Shown: positions 24,234 to 36,671 of the stretch, piece by piece | Position numbering within the stretch: position 1 is the stretch's first letter | Layout: each line of letters starts with the position of its first letter | Assembly: GCF_030272615.1 (NCBI RefSeq) | Contig: NC_081408.1 | Span: 607,424,173 to 607,488,172, forward strand | From: Cryptomeria japonica | Taxonomy: Eukaryota > Streptophyta > Pinopsida > Cupressales > Cupressaceae | Reading direction: 5' to 3' | Length of the DNA: 64,000 bases | Made by a program: the position numbers and the translations under genes | Notes under the pieces: generated by a model | Seen by the model: the letters and a program-made list of their open reading frames with translations, nothing else | What the model was told of the DNA's origin: nothing | Database searches by the model: none

Positions 24234-24437
24234 ATGCATAAGAGGATAAATGATTTAGGGGGAGTCAACCATTGCCACTATTTTATGACTCTTGAATCAT
24301 GAAGAATCAACATAGGGGGAGAGTGCGTCTTAACTGGATGTTGTCAAGGGAGAGATAATTGGTGTCAAACAAAGGTTACCTTTTCCATTGCTTTCAAATG
24401 GGGAGATAAATTGATAAAGAAAATTTTGACATCAATA

Positions 24438-24451
24438 CCAAAGGGGGAGAT
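24438..24451 (+). other. Polypurine tract of C2
   Basis: CCAAAGGGGGAGAT immediately precedes the 3' LTR start at 24452. Confidence 0.85.
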
Positions 24452-26210
24452 TGATGGAATTGAGTTGTCATTGATGTCAACCAGTATTGCAGGCAGGTTA
24501 CGAATAGAGGTATGTCATCTGGTATGAAGGAGAGTGTACTGATATGGTGAAAGACAAATAAGGTATTGAAAAAAATAACATGAATACTTGTCAAACCGGT
24601 ATGGTGGAAGAAAAGTAGTTATTGAGAATATTAGTGAGTTCACCAGTATGAGGTGAGATACATGTGTGTGTTGGCATGTTGAGTGATAACTAGTAGACCT
24701 TAAACTGGTCTAGAGTTTGCCTGCCTATTTATGATGAAAATACAGAATGTTAAAGTAATCACAAATCACCAAAGGTGAAGATGTGCTATCGATGTAGTGT
24801 GAAATACCAATTAGTAGGAGGAGAGGTCTCACCAATAAAGGCATGTACCGATATGAGTTTTTTGAATGTTCAAGTATGAACTGACTGTGTGTCGGTGAGT
24901 TGAGTGATTGAATGTTGTGATGCCATGTGGAGTTGAGGTGGAAAACATGTAGAGGTCGTGAAGCCTCCATCGACATGGTTGTTGAAATAGCTAGTCGACA
25001 TTAATGAAACAACCACAAATCATGGGATGGTAATTGAATGATGCGGCTCAAGGAAGAAAGGATGACAAAGAAAGATCAGGGAGTAGTTGGTGCTTGGATC
25101 GATGCAAAGAAATCAGACTACAAGAATATCTCAATAACGAAAAACCTAAGATTTTTATGATCGATAGCTTTCAAGGTAGAAAATCATGTACAATATTCCC
25201 ATCTTTAGCAAGTATGCATTGGATAATGTAAAATGTGTACAAATGCATTCCTCAAGTATAGGTGATCGATTCAAGATAGACTGGATCGAATCTCATGCTG
25301 ATTTTTTTGGGTCAAGGAAACCTTAATCACCCCAACTTTGAATTGATTCTTGGTGGGAAAGCTCAAGTCTAAATATGATGACTTGAGACCATGTTTGTTG
25401 CTGCTGTAGTAAGAAGACAAGTGTGAAATTTCTATCTGAGAGCTGAAGAGAAAAACACTTGAAGTGTGTATGAGTGAAGTATAGATCTACAAGGAGAAGA
25501 AGAGAAAACCAATATATGGAACAATTAGTGGAGAGTGCATTGAACACGGAGGTGAAAAATTGGTAGAAGCTATGTCTGATTAATAGTGATTGATTGTGAG
25601 TTGAGAGGAGGAAAACATTGTGAGAGAGGACTAAGAAAGGTGATTAGCAAAGTCAAGTTGTAGAGTGGATGGAGAGAATATAGACCAGTAAGGGTGAAAC
25701 AGGTAGAGGATAATATTGTAAGGTTGCAAAAATTAATTTGCAAATGTGATTTCATTTGTATATTTGAGCTTTATTTTGTTTTCACTAAGTTGTAGCTTAG
25801 TGCAGGGGTTGTAGCTCCTTTGGGTCATAGCCTATAAATTGTGTAGGGGTTGGTGCTCCTTTCAGTTGATGCTCATAAATCAAGTGTTGGTGCTCCTTGA
25901 GTTGGTGCCCTAAATATTGTAATCAGAGTTTCATTGTGAGGCTAGATTGGAGCAGAAGATCTCCAATAGCTATTCTCACCAAGGTTTTTCCCACATTGGG
26001 TTCTCCTCATATATATCTAGTGTTGTGTGATGTATTATTGTTCATGTGTGATGTTAATGTTTTAGCTAGTCCTTTTACATAATCTACTTGCATTGTTTAA
26101 GTTAGTGGTTATCATTCAACTTGTTCTCTACTTTACCGATATCTCTTTGTTAAAGAATAAGAGTTTAAATCACTGATTCACCCCCTCTTAGTGATCCATT
26201 GTGTCCAACA
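24452..26210 (+). repeat. 3' LTR of C2
   Basis: Aligns with 10663-12386 and ends TGTCCAACA. The start has decayed to TGATGGAATTGAG. A small insertion near 25860-25900 duplicates the local GTTGGTGCTCCTT text and accounts for the extra ~35 bases. Confidence 0.85.
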
Positions 26211-26845
26211 ATTCTCTTCTCACCTCTCTCTACTGCAGCCATATCTCTTATTGAAACTCACTCTTTGGTGCAACCTTACTAGTTTAGCCTCTGGTTCTTC
26301 TTTTCTCTACCTCTTCTCTACTTTTCCTCTTCTCTGTGGACACTCTATTTTGTCAGAAGCACATCTTCTTCCCACCGCCGGTACTCTTCACTTTGATCTC
26401 TATCATTTTTCTCCTTACCCTTCAAGATTTTCTCAAATCTAACTTTGTCATATCTTCACCATCATTCTCACAACACAACTACACTTTCTCTTCCTTTTTG
26501 GAGGTTCTAGCATCACTGGTTCACACCTCTACAACTCAGATTGTAGTTAACCGGTTACTCTGATCTTGCTGGTTAAGACATTGCTAAACCCTCTCACTGG
26601 TTGTACCTCCAACACTTAGTCTTTATGATCTTAGATGAATTCACTAATTGGTTGGCTCTCTTTGCTTCTCTTTCACTCTTCATCCTTCATCATCTGGCCC
26701 ACAATATCATCAATCCTCTTCAGTCATGATTCAACATATTTATCCTTCAGTTCTCCTGCCATGATCGATATTCAAACTTCTGGTGAGCAAGGTTTTCTTC
26801 ATCGACCCCGAGGCAAACCAAATCCAATCAAATCTTCATTTAGAG
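26211..26845 (-). repeat. C1 LTR copy 2, segment 2 of 3
   Basis: Continues the C1 LTR from 10662 after the 5-base C2 duplication and stops at the G1 insertion. It aligns with 4720-5345 of LTR copy 1. Confidence 0.85.
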
Positions 26846-27179
26846 TGTTATCACTGTTTAAAATTGGGTTCTTCTTTTCCCATAATTGGCTATGGTTCAT
26901 TGATTTTTCTTCGAATAGGGTGTAATCTCAAGTGCTTGAGCTTTGTTCTAAACCTTAGGGGTTTAAGGGTTTTGATCTTTTAGATTTTATCCTTTTGTTA
27001 AACCCTCTGGTTTCTAATCTTCTGTTACTTTATTCACTTAAGCTATGGGTCATGGGGTCGTAGGAGGTGTTCCCCCTTATTGTTTGCCTAGGCAATTACG
27101 TTGATTATTTGAAAAATTTATGCCTTGTATGCTTTTCTTCTAAAGTTGTCGGGCTTGGTAATTAGTGATCAGTTTGAGA

Positions 27180-28258
27180 GATGATCCAACGGTCCACGCT
27201 ATTTCGCAAGGGTAAAATGCTCACCCTTTAGGCCCACGAAATAGCGAGAATTAACGAGGACCATCCATGTGTCATGATGGAGGAAGTAAAGGGTATAGCT
27301 GTCAAAGGTGGTTGAAGCCCCGTGGCTTTCTTCTGGCGTATTAAAAGGTAACACATGGCACAAGGCACCACAGTCGACGGGTTAGGATTAAAAGTTTGAA
27401 GTGGGCCCCAGAGATGACCTGGCAGGAATAGCTATTAACAATCTATTGAGACCCCATGGATTCCTTTTGGCAAGTGACAGAGTGACAAGTCAGCTCCGAA
27501 AGTGATGAGGTGCTAGGTGTTAGTGACATGTCCATGGGCCCACCATTCCTGAGAACCTTTTCATAGGATTAAATGCCGATTAACTGCAGGGATGATCCGA
27601 CGGTCCGCGCTATTTCGCAAGGGTAAAATGCTCACCCTTTAGACCCATGAAATAATGAGAATTAACGAGGACCATCCACGTGTCATGATGATGACATGAG
27701 AGATAGACCCGTTGAGATGAAAGTGGGGCCCCTCGTGGTTTCTTCTAGGCAAATGAGAAAATGACAAGTTAGTGCTGCAGGTGACTGGATGCCAGGTGTT
27801 AGTAACGTGTCCGCGGGCCCACCATTCCTAAGAACCTTTTCAGAGGATTAAATGCCGATTAACTGCAGGGATGATCCGACGGTCCGCGCTATTTCACAAG
27901 GGTAAAATGCTCACCCTTTAGGCCCGTGAAATAGTGAGAATTAACGAGGACCATCCACGTGTCATGATGATGATGTGAGAGATAGACCTATTGAGATGAA
28001 AGTGGGGCCCCTCATGGTTTCTTTTGGGCAAATGAGAAAATGACAAGTTAGCGCCGCAGGTGACTGGATGCCAGGTGTTAGTAATGTGTCCGTGGGCCCA
28101 CCGTTCCTGAGAACCTTTTCAAATGATTAAATGCCGATTAACTGCAGGGATGATCCGACGGTCTGTGCTATTTCACAAGGGTAAAATGCTCACCCTTTAG
28201 GCCCGTGAAATAGCGAGAATTAACGAGGACCGTCCACGTGTCATGATGATGAAATGGT
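27180..28258 (+). repeat. Four-copy palindromic tandem array in the G1 5' LTR
   Basis: Units begin GATGATCCGACGGTCC at 27180, 27591, 27870 and 28149, with spacings of 411, 279 and 279 bases. Each unit holds nested inverted repeats: GACGGTCC/GGACCGTC outside, CGCTATTTCGC/GCGAAATAGCG inside, and AAGGGT/ACCCTT innermost, around a short AAAATGCTC loop. In units 2-4 the outer arm runs into CCACGTGTCATG, containing a CACGTG G-box. The array sits just upstream of the TATA box, as an LTR enhancer would. Confidence 0.85.
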
Positions 28259-28279
28259 CAAAAAGTGAGCCCGTCACAG

Positions 28280-28286
28280 TATAAAG
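28280..28286 (+). promoter_or_regulatory. Candidate TATA box, G1 5' LTR
   Basis: TATAAAG follows the palindromic array directly and lies 423 bases before the LTR ORF's ATG. It is identical in the other LTR at 41980-41986. Confidence 0.5.
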
Positions 28287-28702
28287 AAAGACATGCGGTC
28301 AGTATCAAGTGGAATGCGAAGGGATTTTTAAGGCCAATGGTTGGATGCCATGTGGTATTATGTAGCCAATAGAAAAGCGGGACCCAGACTAAAGGCAAAG
28401 CCATCAGTAACCAAAGGTAACAGTGAAACACTTGCAGGAATGTTATGACCCGTTGGAGCGAAAAATATGAATTCTCGTATGAATTCGATTTTGAAGGGAC
28501 GGTCGAAGCATGCGGAATCAATGTTATAGTTAAGGCCCTGAGTACAAGTATTTGATTTCCTAACAACCTAGTAGAGATATCTTTTAAAAGATTTTGCAGA
28601 AGAGCAGACGCAGAGTTATCTTTTTCAGATACAAAGCAAGCGGTTCAGTTGCAGAGCAAATTTCAAGCAAGCATCAGGTTCTCTCATATTTTGTAGCAAT
28701 TC

Positions 28703-31700
28703 TTGTGTGGTGTTTTAAGTAGAATCATTCTTGTGTTGCAGGATTGTTCAAGAGTGATATTCATTTTCTTGCATTTTCAAATTGCTCCTAAAAGGGAATT
28801 TTCCGGCAAGGTTAATTATTTAGAAAGAAGTGTATGTGATGATTTTTTAGAACATTTGACGTTGTCAACTAACCAGGCATCACAGGCCAAAGAGTTAGTG
28901 CCCAGGGCTCCCCGTCTAAAGATAGGAGAAGGGTTGTATGACAAAGGTAATTGGCTGAGAGACCCACGGGTTGGACTGTCCGGGTTGGGGCTGTTTAGAG
29001 TCGGATTTGGAATGAGAAATTCTCCTGCTCCTCAAAATAGTATTTGGGAACTAGATGTTGGGAAATTAGTAGTCCCAGGGGTATTCATGGATACAGACCT
29101 GCTAACCCAAATGGCATTGAATTATGATCCAGTCACAAGATGCATCTGGGATGTAAATGGAAAAACCCTTGTGGAAATTAATGCGGAAGAATTAAGGACA
29201 GCATTTGGGCTCAATGAGTTCACAAACTTCCTGGAACCCATAAATTTCACATCACTAGCCCAAGTGTACAGTGCACAGAGGAGTCATCTCAGGAATGGGC
29301 CTCTTAAAGAACTTTTTCTGAAAGTAGGAGGGTTAGCAGTTGTAGGGCCCAACACACAAGAGCCATTTTCATTGAGTATGTTTACCTTGAGGGCTAAAGG
29401 AATGTATTGGGCACTTTGCCAGGTTCTAGGAGAGGATGCTGAAGCAAATATGCCAAATCATTACCTGCTAATGATTGTTCAGATTTTGAATCCTTCTCTT
29501 GCTATCACATTCGACTATGCTTCTTTTATTGCCGATGCTATCCATGGAGGGTTGATAGGAATAAAAAATGGAAAGGTGGATAGACCTTTCGGATGGTATT
29601 CACTCTTAATGCACCTTTTTCTCTTCAAAGGTGGTGATTATTTCGCTAGTGGATTAGACCTGGTTAAAGAGAAGGAAGGAGAGAAAATGCCAGTGCAATT
29701 ATGGATCACTGTGTTGTCATGGGACAGAGAGGATGCTAGTTTCCTAAAGTTTGATAAATATTTTGCATCCAAAATAAGGACTCTCCTTTGCTCTGATAAC
29801 CCAAGAGTCCCCAAGGTTCTTCTGGAGTTCATAAGGCCAAAAGAATTCGCAGAGAACATCAAAATTATTCATAACTGGGGTGATATGTATTTATATCCAG
29901 TCTCCATGGTTTTCAGAGTTTTTTGTTTCACGGGTACTCCATTTTTGTTACCTTACCAGGTCCCTCTCAAAGTGGGAATAGCTAAGATTCTTAGACAGAT
30001 TGGTGGCCTACAAGAGGCAGAGTTAACAGGCAGAGGTAAAGGGACTATTTTCCCTGTAGCTACCATAGCCCACCAATTCGTAATTACAAAAGGAGGCTGG
30101 AATTGCTTTGAGGATTTCCTCAAACCTTACCATTTATCCACTGCAGGGTCCAGGTGTGCTGATCCAGAGGACTTCTTCAATGGTATGTTCAGGAAGAAGG
30201 TAGCATGCAGAGGTAGGCCTCATCAATTCCAATTTCCTGAAGATCTCATCAGAAATGAATTTGATTTAGATGAGCAGGAATTAAGGAAAGAAAAGTGGGT
30301 GGCTTATAGGAAAGCCTTGGATTTTGTGCATCAGTTTGATGCTAGCTATGACCCATTGTCTAGCTTCTTCCCATTGGAAGAAAAAATAAAATTTTTGATT
30401 GTTTGTTTTGAAGATGTGATGCAAACACTGAAGGAGAAGAGGGAAGCTGTAATTAAAAGTGACCCTAAAAAAGCCAGAATGATCCTAAGTAGGTCAGCTT
30501 CCACCAAAGCAATTCCTCCTGGTGATTACACACTGCAAAAGAAATCGGGTTATAGTGTGCTGGTGCCTACTACAGAGGAGCCCTCTTCATCCAAAGGAAA
30601 GAGGAAAGTACAAGATGTCATTGACATCAAAGACAGCCCGAAGAAGCAAAGGGTGGAGAAGGAAGTGCAATCAGATACACCCTTGTATTCCCCATCCTAA
30701 TCCCCTATCCACATAGGAGATGAACAAGTAGCAGTTGCACATCTCTTGCAGTTGGGTAGCCTAGGTGAAATTGCATACACCTATGATGAAGTGGAAGAAG
30801 GGATGCCAGAAGAGCCCATTGATGCTGAAATGGACATCACCTCTACTAAACTTAGAGGCCAGGAGTGGGATCCTGAGATAAAAAGGGCAAGTAGTGCCTT
30901 TTGAGCTGATGACAACTTTGTCACATCAGAAGCATTCATGCAATTCATTTGGAAACATCATATAAATAGATATAAAGCTAGATGTGAGACAAGGAAGGCT
31001 GAGCAGCCTGATAAAGACCCAGCCTTAGTGGAGGAAGAAATAAAATAGGAGATGATGGAAGAATTCAAAACCATCACTCCTGAATAGGGAAGAGATCTAG
31101 TAGCACAAGTTGGAGTGTTCATCTTACCAGAGTGGGATATCGCTGATGCTCTGGTGCTAGATGCAATAAGAAAAGAAACTAAACCCATGGAAGGGGTTAC
31201 ATTCAGTAAGGATAATGCTGCACTAGTTATGTGGTCCCTCAAGAGAAATGAGGGCAAGAAAGGCAAAGAGACCCTAGGGTCAAGCCACTTTGGTGGATTA
31301 ATGGTAAAAAGAGTGCAGAGTACAGGGGTAGTAGAGGCTGCTAGCACTGTGCTAGAAACTACAAAATTTAGTGTTGCAGTGGCTGAAAAGGAAGCCAAAG
31401 AAAAGGAGGCCCTCAAAGTTAAGTTGGAAACAGTTTTGAAGGCCTATAATAATGCCAAGGAGGAGGTGAGAGGTAAAGATAGCATCATTGCTAGATTACA
31501 AAACTAGTTGATGGGACAACACCAACAAGGTGAGCCTTCAACATTGATGATTTCCTCCTCTCCTGCAAGACCTCCACCTACAAGCCCTATCATCGAATTT
31601 CCACCATCTCCAGCACCTTCCAGCTCCCAAATGATTGAGATTACTCCTCAAGAACTAGAAAACCTGAAACAAGCTCAGGCTTTGTATGTAGGAAAATATG

Positions 31701-32422
31701 AGGAAAAGGTAAAGGCCACAATCTCCAGTTTTGCAGATACGATAAATGCCTCATTGCTTCACAACACTGTGGGAAAAGTTATGGAGATATGGAATGAATT
31801 GAGGAGAGATAAAGCCATTTTGACACCCATTTTTAACAAATGGAGGCCTAGGGAGCAAGATCTAGAGTTCATGTGTGTATCCTGTGATGAGGCGAGAGCC
31901 AATCCCATTATCAAAACCACTTCTGATGTCACTAAAGTTTTAATGCAATTGGCAGCAAATGTAGATAATGTGGATAGAAAGGTCAATTTATGTAAGAAGG
32001 AATACACTGATCAAGTTTTTGAGTTGCTCCCAGGAATTTTTTCCAATCCGGATCAGTTGAAGGACAAGCAAATATGGCTCAAAGAGATAGAAGGCAAATT
32101 GTCAGCAAGGGTTAAGGGAATCATTGATCTTGATGATACCTCTTTCTTTGTTATAACAATATAGGAAATAGAAAAAATTAAATCACATTATGGTTTTCTT
32201 AATTCAGAAGTCAACAAACTGAGAAATTCTTGGAAAAGGTTGACTAAAATTAAAGATGATGTGATTAATTTTTCATGGCCGACAGAGGAGACATATAGTG
32301 AGTGGGAAGTTAAATATTCCACCCATGATCCTGAGTAGTTGGAGAGAACCCCTGAAAAGATAGAAGAGGTTGCAACCAAACAACCTGTTGAACAAACTGC
32401 AGAGGCTGAAAAGAGCGCATAA
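28703..32422 (+). pseudogene. LTR-encoded ORF of G1, 5' LTR copy (in-frame stops only)
   Basis: A single frame of 1,240 codons runs from ATG 28703 to TAA 32420 with no indel. It is interrupted by stops at 30698, 30902, 31047, 31085, 31505, 32162 and 32336. Only the 32336 TAG is shared with the other LTR, so it is probably the true end (1,211 residues). Residues of about 30-560 look globular: LVVPGVFMDTDLLTQ, VEINAEELRTAFGLNEF, FDYASFIADAIHGG and RPFGWYSLLMHLFLFKGG are recognisable landmarks. A basic serine-rich linker follows (SSKGKRKVQDV, PKKQR, possibly nuclear targeting), then helical/coiled-coil regions. No catalytic motif is recognised. It is the first ORF after the LTR TATA box, where Ogre elements carry an unassigned ORF1; the equation is inference. 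The first ~30 residues may not be real coding. Confidence 0.8.
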
Positions 32423-33362
32423 CTGCCTTCATGCAAAAACTGCAATCTCTTCAATTTTTGAAATTTTTGTGACAAACTCTCCTCGAGAAGTCCGAAGCTT
32501 TGTGCATCCATGTTGTTATAAATGGATACCAGGACTAGAGGGAGAGGTATCACAAATTTTTGTAAGAAAATGCTGCAGAAATTTATCTGAGTCTTTCCAA
32601 AGTTCAATGGAGAATCAGAATTTCTTGTAATATTTCTTGAAATGAATATCAATATACAGGCCATCGGTTTTGAGTAAAGCTTTGTGTTGTCTTCAAGTTT
32701 GTTCACAAATTTATGTACTATCTTTATTCTGAATAATCCAGGTTTGTTTGGTTTAAATGGAATTGCAAAGCAATCTTAGTATAAGTGTTTGTTAGCTTTT
32801 CTCTTTAGGAGGGAAATTAAATACGCGGGATCACTCATACTAGTAAATTCTTTGTAAGGAACTTTGAATTTTGAGGACCATAGCTTAGTCTAGAATGATT
32901 GAATTCTTGTATGTGTCAGGCATGTATAAAGATAAGTGGAAACCAAGCCGACGGGAAGCATAAAGATATATTGTTTCAGGAGTTTTATTTGATTTTAGGT
33001 GACTCTGTAACCCTGGATAAGGCACTGGTATTAATCAAGGTTGTTTATTGCATACTTTGTTGATAAAAAATGCTAAAGTTAAGTATAGTTTCCATTCTTT
33101 GTTTTCAGTTGATTTCAAGGTGAACAAATCCACTGGTTTTCTGGACTGGTTTGTTGTGCGTTTATTGTTTGAAAGTGTGAAGTTAATTCACAAAGGTATA
33201 CCCACCTGGGCTCTAAGGAAGCCCGAAGTGTAGAAGGTCTAATCAAACCTTGTCATATGTTGTCTCTGGAATTTCCTTGCCTTTGATGTCTTCTTGGCAC
33301 CCAGTTTAAATCATATTATTCTAAGGACATTGAAGGGAATCAAATTTTGGGGACAACAAAAG

Positions 33363-33380
33363 TGGCGACTCTGCTGGGGA
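33363..33380 (+). other. Primer-binding site of G1
   Basis: TGGCGACTCTGCTGGGGA starts 4 bases after the LTR end. This form resembles the PBS of Ogre-type elements, described as complementary to tRNA-Arg; I have not been able to align it to a tRNA. A partial repeat, GGTGGCGACTCTG, lies at 33488-33500 in the otherwise empty leader 33381-33660. Confidence 0.7.
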
Positions 33381-33660
33381 GAGTTATAACAAAGATATAA
33401 ACACAGATCTGTGCCAAGACTTGTGGAGAATATTGTTGTGTGTTTGTGGGTAAGACTGCTTGTTTTCATTTTTCCCATAGCTTTGTGGGTGGCGACTCTG
33501 TTACTATTGAACCAGTCCTTGTGAGATATAAATTTTCTGAAGAAAGATTACCGAGATGCAAGGAAATAAGAACACAAGATCATTCATGAAGAAACATCCT
33601 CGTGAAACCTTGTAAGAAGGTCTGCCAGAACAGTCACGAAGAGGCCAGAAGAGATCTGTG

Positions 33661-35426
33661 ATGCATGAGCCATCAAGTGCAGCATGGGTGCAGAAAAATA
33701 ATAATACTGGTAAGATGCCTGATCGACCTGTCTATGCAAAGTCAAATTCATCTTCTAGAGATTCAGAGCATGATACTTTAGGTTTCCATTCAGGATTGTT
33801 TGGAAATATTGATGATGCACCTATTTTAAATCGAGATCTATCTCATGTTAGTGTTTCTGCAAAAGATAGAACTAGTTCAAATGCAATTAGGCCCTCTGTT
33901 CCTAGGACAATAGATGGGAACATTAGCCTAATTGACATAGATCAAATTAATGCATCAGACTCTAAAGAAAACTACCCTGATGAGGATAAGATGTCTCAAG
34001 AGATTGAAGATTTAAACAAAAGAGTCCATCATTTAATCTCCCTGAGAGCCCAAAAGGAGGCAAATAAGGAAAAGGAAGTTAAAGCCAAATTGATGGAGAG
34101 AGATAGGCTCCTTAGACAGATAGTTGATCTTGAAGTGCTTGCTAAGGAAAAAGAAAAAAGTGATGAGGAAGGCCCAGTGATTAGGGAGATCCTAATCCTA
34201 AGATTAGACCAGTTTCTAAGTCTGAAGCCCAGCCAATTAAGGAGGTATCTAATGACTCCCAGCTTTTTAAAGTCAATTTAGACAAGGGAAAACAGATATG
34301 GGTAGGTGATGAAGTAGAATCTAAAACTGCAGAAGGGATTTCTCACAGGATCCTAGCACATGAGAGAGAAATGGAAAGGATGAGGAAGGAAAAGGAAGAC
34401 CTCCAAATGGAATTGGAAAAGGCTAAGTTAGAAGCAGCGAATCAGGAAGTTAAAAGAAAGATTAACTACTTAAAAGCTCCCCCTATTACATTCCCGTCGG
34501 AAGATCTTAGCAAGCCTAATCCCCAACACATCTCTTTTCCTCAGGTCAATACTCAACCGGTAGTACATGCTAATATTGCCTCAGTAAACCAAATACCCTC
34601 AAATAAATAGTACACCCAAACACCTCAATCTCCAATCCCAAAAGCTAAAATGATCATGGGAAATAATATTGCCATTTCCCCTTTTCAAAGAAGGCCAATC
34701 AATTTAGAACAATATAGGCAATTGTTTTTTGATGGGATCCCAGGATATCCAAATCATGTTCCTACTGAGCTAAGAGACAGACTCCATAAGTTTGCTGGGA
34801 ACAATGCAGTTAGTGCTGAGGAACATCTGAAATCTTTTGGGGATTTGATAAATGATTATGAGATAGCAGATGAAGATGTTATTATGAAACTGTTTGTTCA
34901 ATCCCTGGTTGATGATGCAAGAGATTGGTACAGAGGTCTTCCAGTAGCTAGCATAGGTTCATGGGAAGATTTTAAAAATTACTTTCAAGAACAGTATGGT
35001 GATAAAACTAATGTGAGTTTCATGCTGAATGAGTTCAATAATATTAGAAAATCTGAAAATGAAATAGTCACTGATTTCAATGCAAGATTCCAGAAAGCTA
35101 TGCACAGATTGTATCAGGTAATGAGGCTAGATGATAATATGTGTCTTAATACATATTATAATGCATTTGATTCCAAAATGGCTTATATCTTGAGAGATAA
35201 AAATCCTCATAACCTAAGGGATGCTTTTAGAATTGCCATAAATGTAGAAAGTAATAGAAAAGCGTCTGGAAAATTAGGAAGAAGGACAGATGGTAGACTG
35301 TGGCATGAAACCAAACAACAACCTAACAAAGTTGTTGAAGAGGATGATAAAATAGAAAAACTGGTTACTGATATGAAAGATTTGACTGCTAAGGTCAACA
35401 AGAATGATAAGCCTCATTACAACTAG
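33661..35426 (+). pseudogene. Gag of G1
   Basis: The N-terminal part (33661 to about 34190) is polar and then coiled coil (EIEDLNKRVHHL onward). One frameshift near 34190 moves to the frame kept for the rest of gag-pol. A further coiled coil (REMERMRKEKEDLQ) is followed by a TAG at 34608. The capsid (Retrotrans_gag-like) region at about 34767-35240 has AEEHLKSFGDLINDYEIADED, LVDDARDWYRGLP, WEDFKNYFQEQYG and NEIVTDFNARFQKAM. A TAG at 35424 ends this open stretch. The long coiled-coil N-terminus before the capsid is notable. Gag would build the particle. Confidence 0.85.
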
Positions 35427-36671
35427 CAAGATAGACCTCCTAGATTACATGATATGCCATACAATATGAATTGGAAGGATGGTAAACCCCAAGTTGAGAA
35501 GCCTAAAATTGCCCAGAGCCAAAACACACCAGATCCTTTGAAAGGGAAAACTGTTAATAATATAGAAAATACTCCTTGGTGTATTGCTTGTGATGGACCA
35601 CATTCTCCTTATCAGTGTGCAGTAGCTCAAGCTCTGGAAGAATCTATGAGGCCAGAAGCAGAGCCTGACATTAATATGTTTGAAACCATCATAGAAAGTG
35701 ATGAGGAATCTATGCAAAGTGAATACAGTGATGTGCTGGATAATGAAAGGTTAGTGCAAGGACAGTTAGCCTTAAGTTGGCATCCTACATTGAATGTGGT
35801 AACAATTGAAGATGAAGAACTTCATCTTAGGAGGCCTAGTGAGGAAGAAGTTAAAAATCTCACTAAGGCTGCAATCGCCAAAGCAAAACATAACTACAAT
35901 TTGAGAAGCACCAAGAGAGACACTGATCAAGGTGAGCCGGGTTCTATGTTTGTAAAAGAAGTCACAAAGAAAGGGGCATCAAGCAGTGTTACTGCTATTC
36001 TTAAAGCTAGTCAAGAAAAAGAGGAACAAATTAAAGGCTTACCTAAAGGCATAGATGACAAAAATGCTGGTGATGTACAAAGGACAGAGACGGTGAAGAA
36101 GGCCAGTCAATTCAAAACAGAAAAGGTTAAGGTTAATACTAAAAAATGTAATAATTCTGCATTCGATATGGCCCAAGCTTTAACTCAAATGAAAGTCACT
36201 GTTCCATTAATAGAATTGCTAAAGATTAAAGAACATAAGGATGCAGCTTTGTCTTTATTCTCTAGTATATCTGATAGTGACCTAGTATTACCCACTGGTT
36301 TGAATAAAGTTGGAAAGGATCAAGAGTTCCAAACCCTAGAGGTATATGTTGGAACTACTATCACTCAGGAGCCTTCTCAAGTAGATCCCTTCTATGTTAC
36401 TTTGCTAGTAAATAATCGGTTGATTAAAAACTGCATGATAGATTTAGGAGCAGCTGCTAATGTAATGCCCTATGGTGTTATGAAAGAATTAGGGTTAATA
36501 GTAACCACTATGTATGGGAAATGTTATGCCATGGATAACAGAGAAGTGCCTGTGATAGGTACGATGAAAGATGTAGAAGTAAAAATAGCTGCATTTCCTA
36601 AGGCCACTTATAAAATGGATGTTATTGTTACTGATACCAAACCCCACTATGGAATGTTACTTTCTAGGTAG
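35427..36671 (+). pseudogene. Zinc knuckle and aspartic protease of G1 (active site altered)
   Basis: In frame with gag. CIACDGPHSPYQC near 35581 is a compact Cys-Cys-His-Cys knuckle with spacing 2-3-4. A long acidic and lysine-rich linker (EEEVKNLTKAAIAKAKHNYNLR) leads to the protease, where the catalytic Asp-Ser-Gly is Asp-Leu-Gly in MIDLGAAANVMP (Asp codon at 36441). MDVIVTDTKPHYGMLLSR completes the fold before a TAG at 36669, probably from CAG. The frame then continues into the next domain. The Ser-to-Leu change probably abolishes or weakens activity. Confidence 0.85.

Larger units (their letters stand above)
10663..26210 (+). mobile_element. C2: degenerate Ty1/copia element interrupted by element B
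   Basis: LTRs at 10663-12386 and 24452-26210 flank gag, protease, integrase, RT and RNase H in the copia order (integrase before RT). The flanking bases GTTCT (10658-10662) and ATTCT (26211-26215) are a 5-bp target-site duplication with one transition. Element B (17028-23561) splits it between RT and RNase H. All domains carry stops, frameshifts or lost catalytic residues, so it is dead. The LTRs differ by about 11% in the first 275 bases. Confidence 0.9.
26846..33358 (+). repeat. 5' LTR of G1
   Basis: Starts TGTTATCACTG and ends GGACAACA before the PBS. In order it holds a 330-base unique start, a four-copy palindromic array, a TATA box, a ~390-base leader, the large ORF, and a ~930-base non-coding tail (32423-33358) with no further gene. 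Confidence 0.9.

Noticed and set aside
27180-28258. CRISPR-like array or satellite
   Set aside because: Only four long units with no short repeat/spacer pattern, present identically in both LTRs of one retrotransposon.
28676-28740. Possible intron just before the G1 LTR ORF (TTGCAG acceptor at 28740)
   Set aside because: The only nearby donor would give an intron of about 64 bases, below the usual plant size, and no branch or phase evidence supports it.
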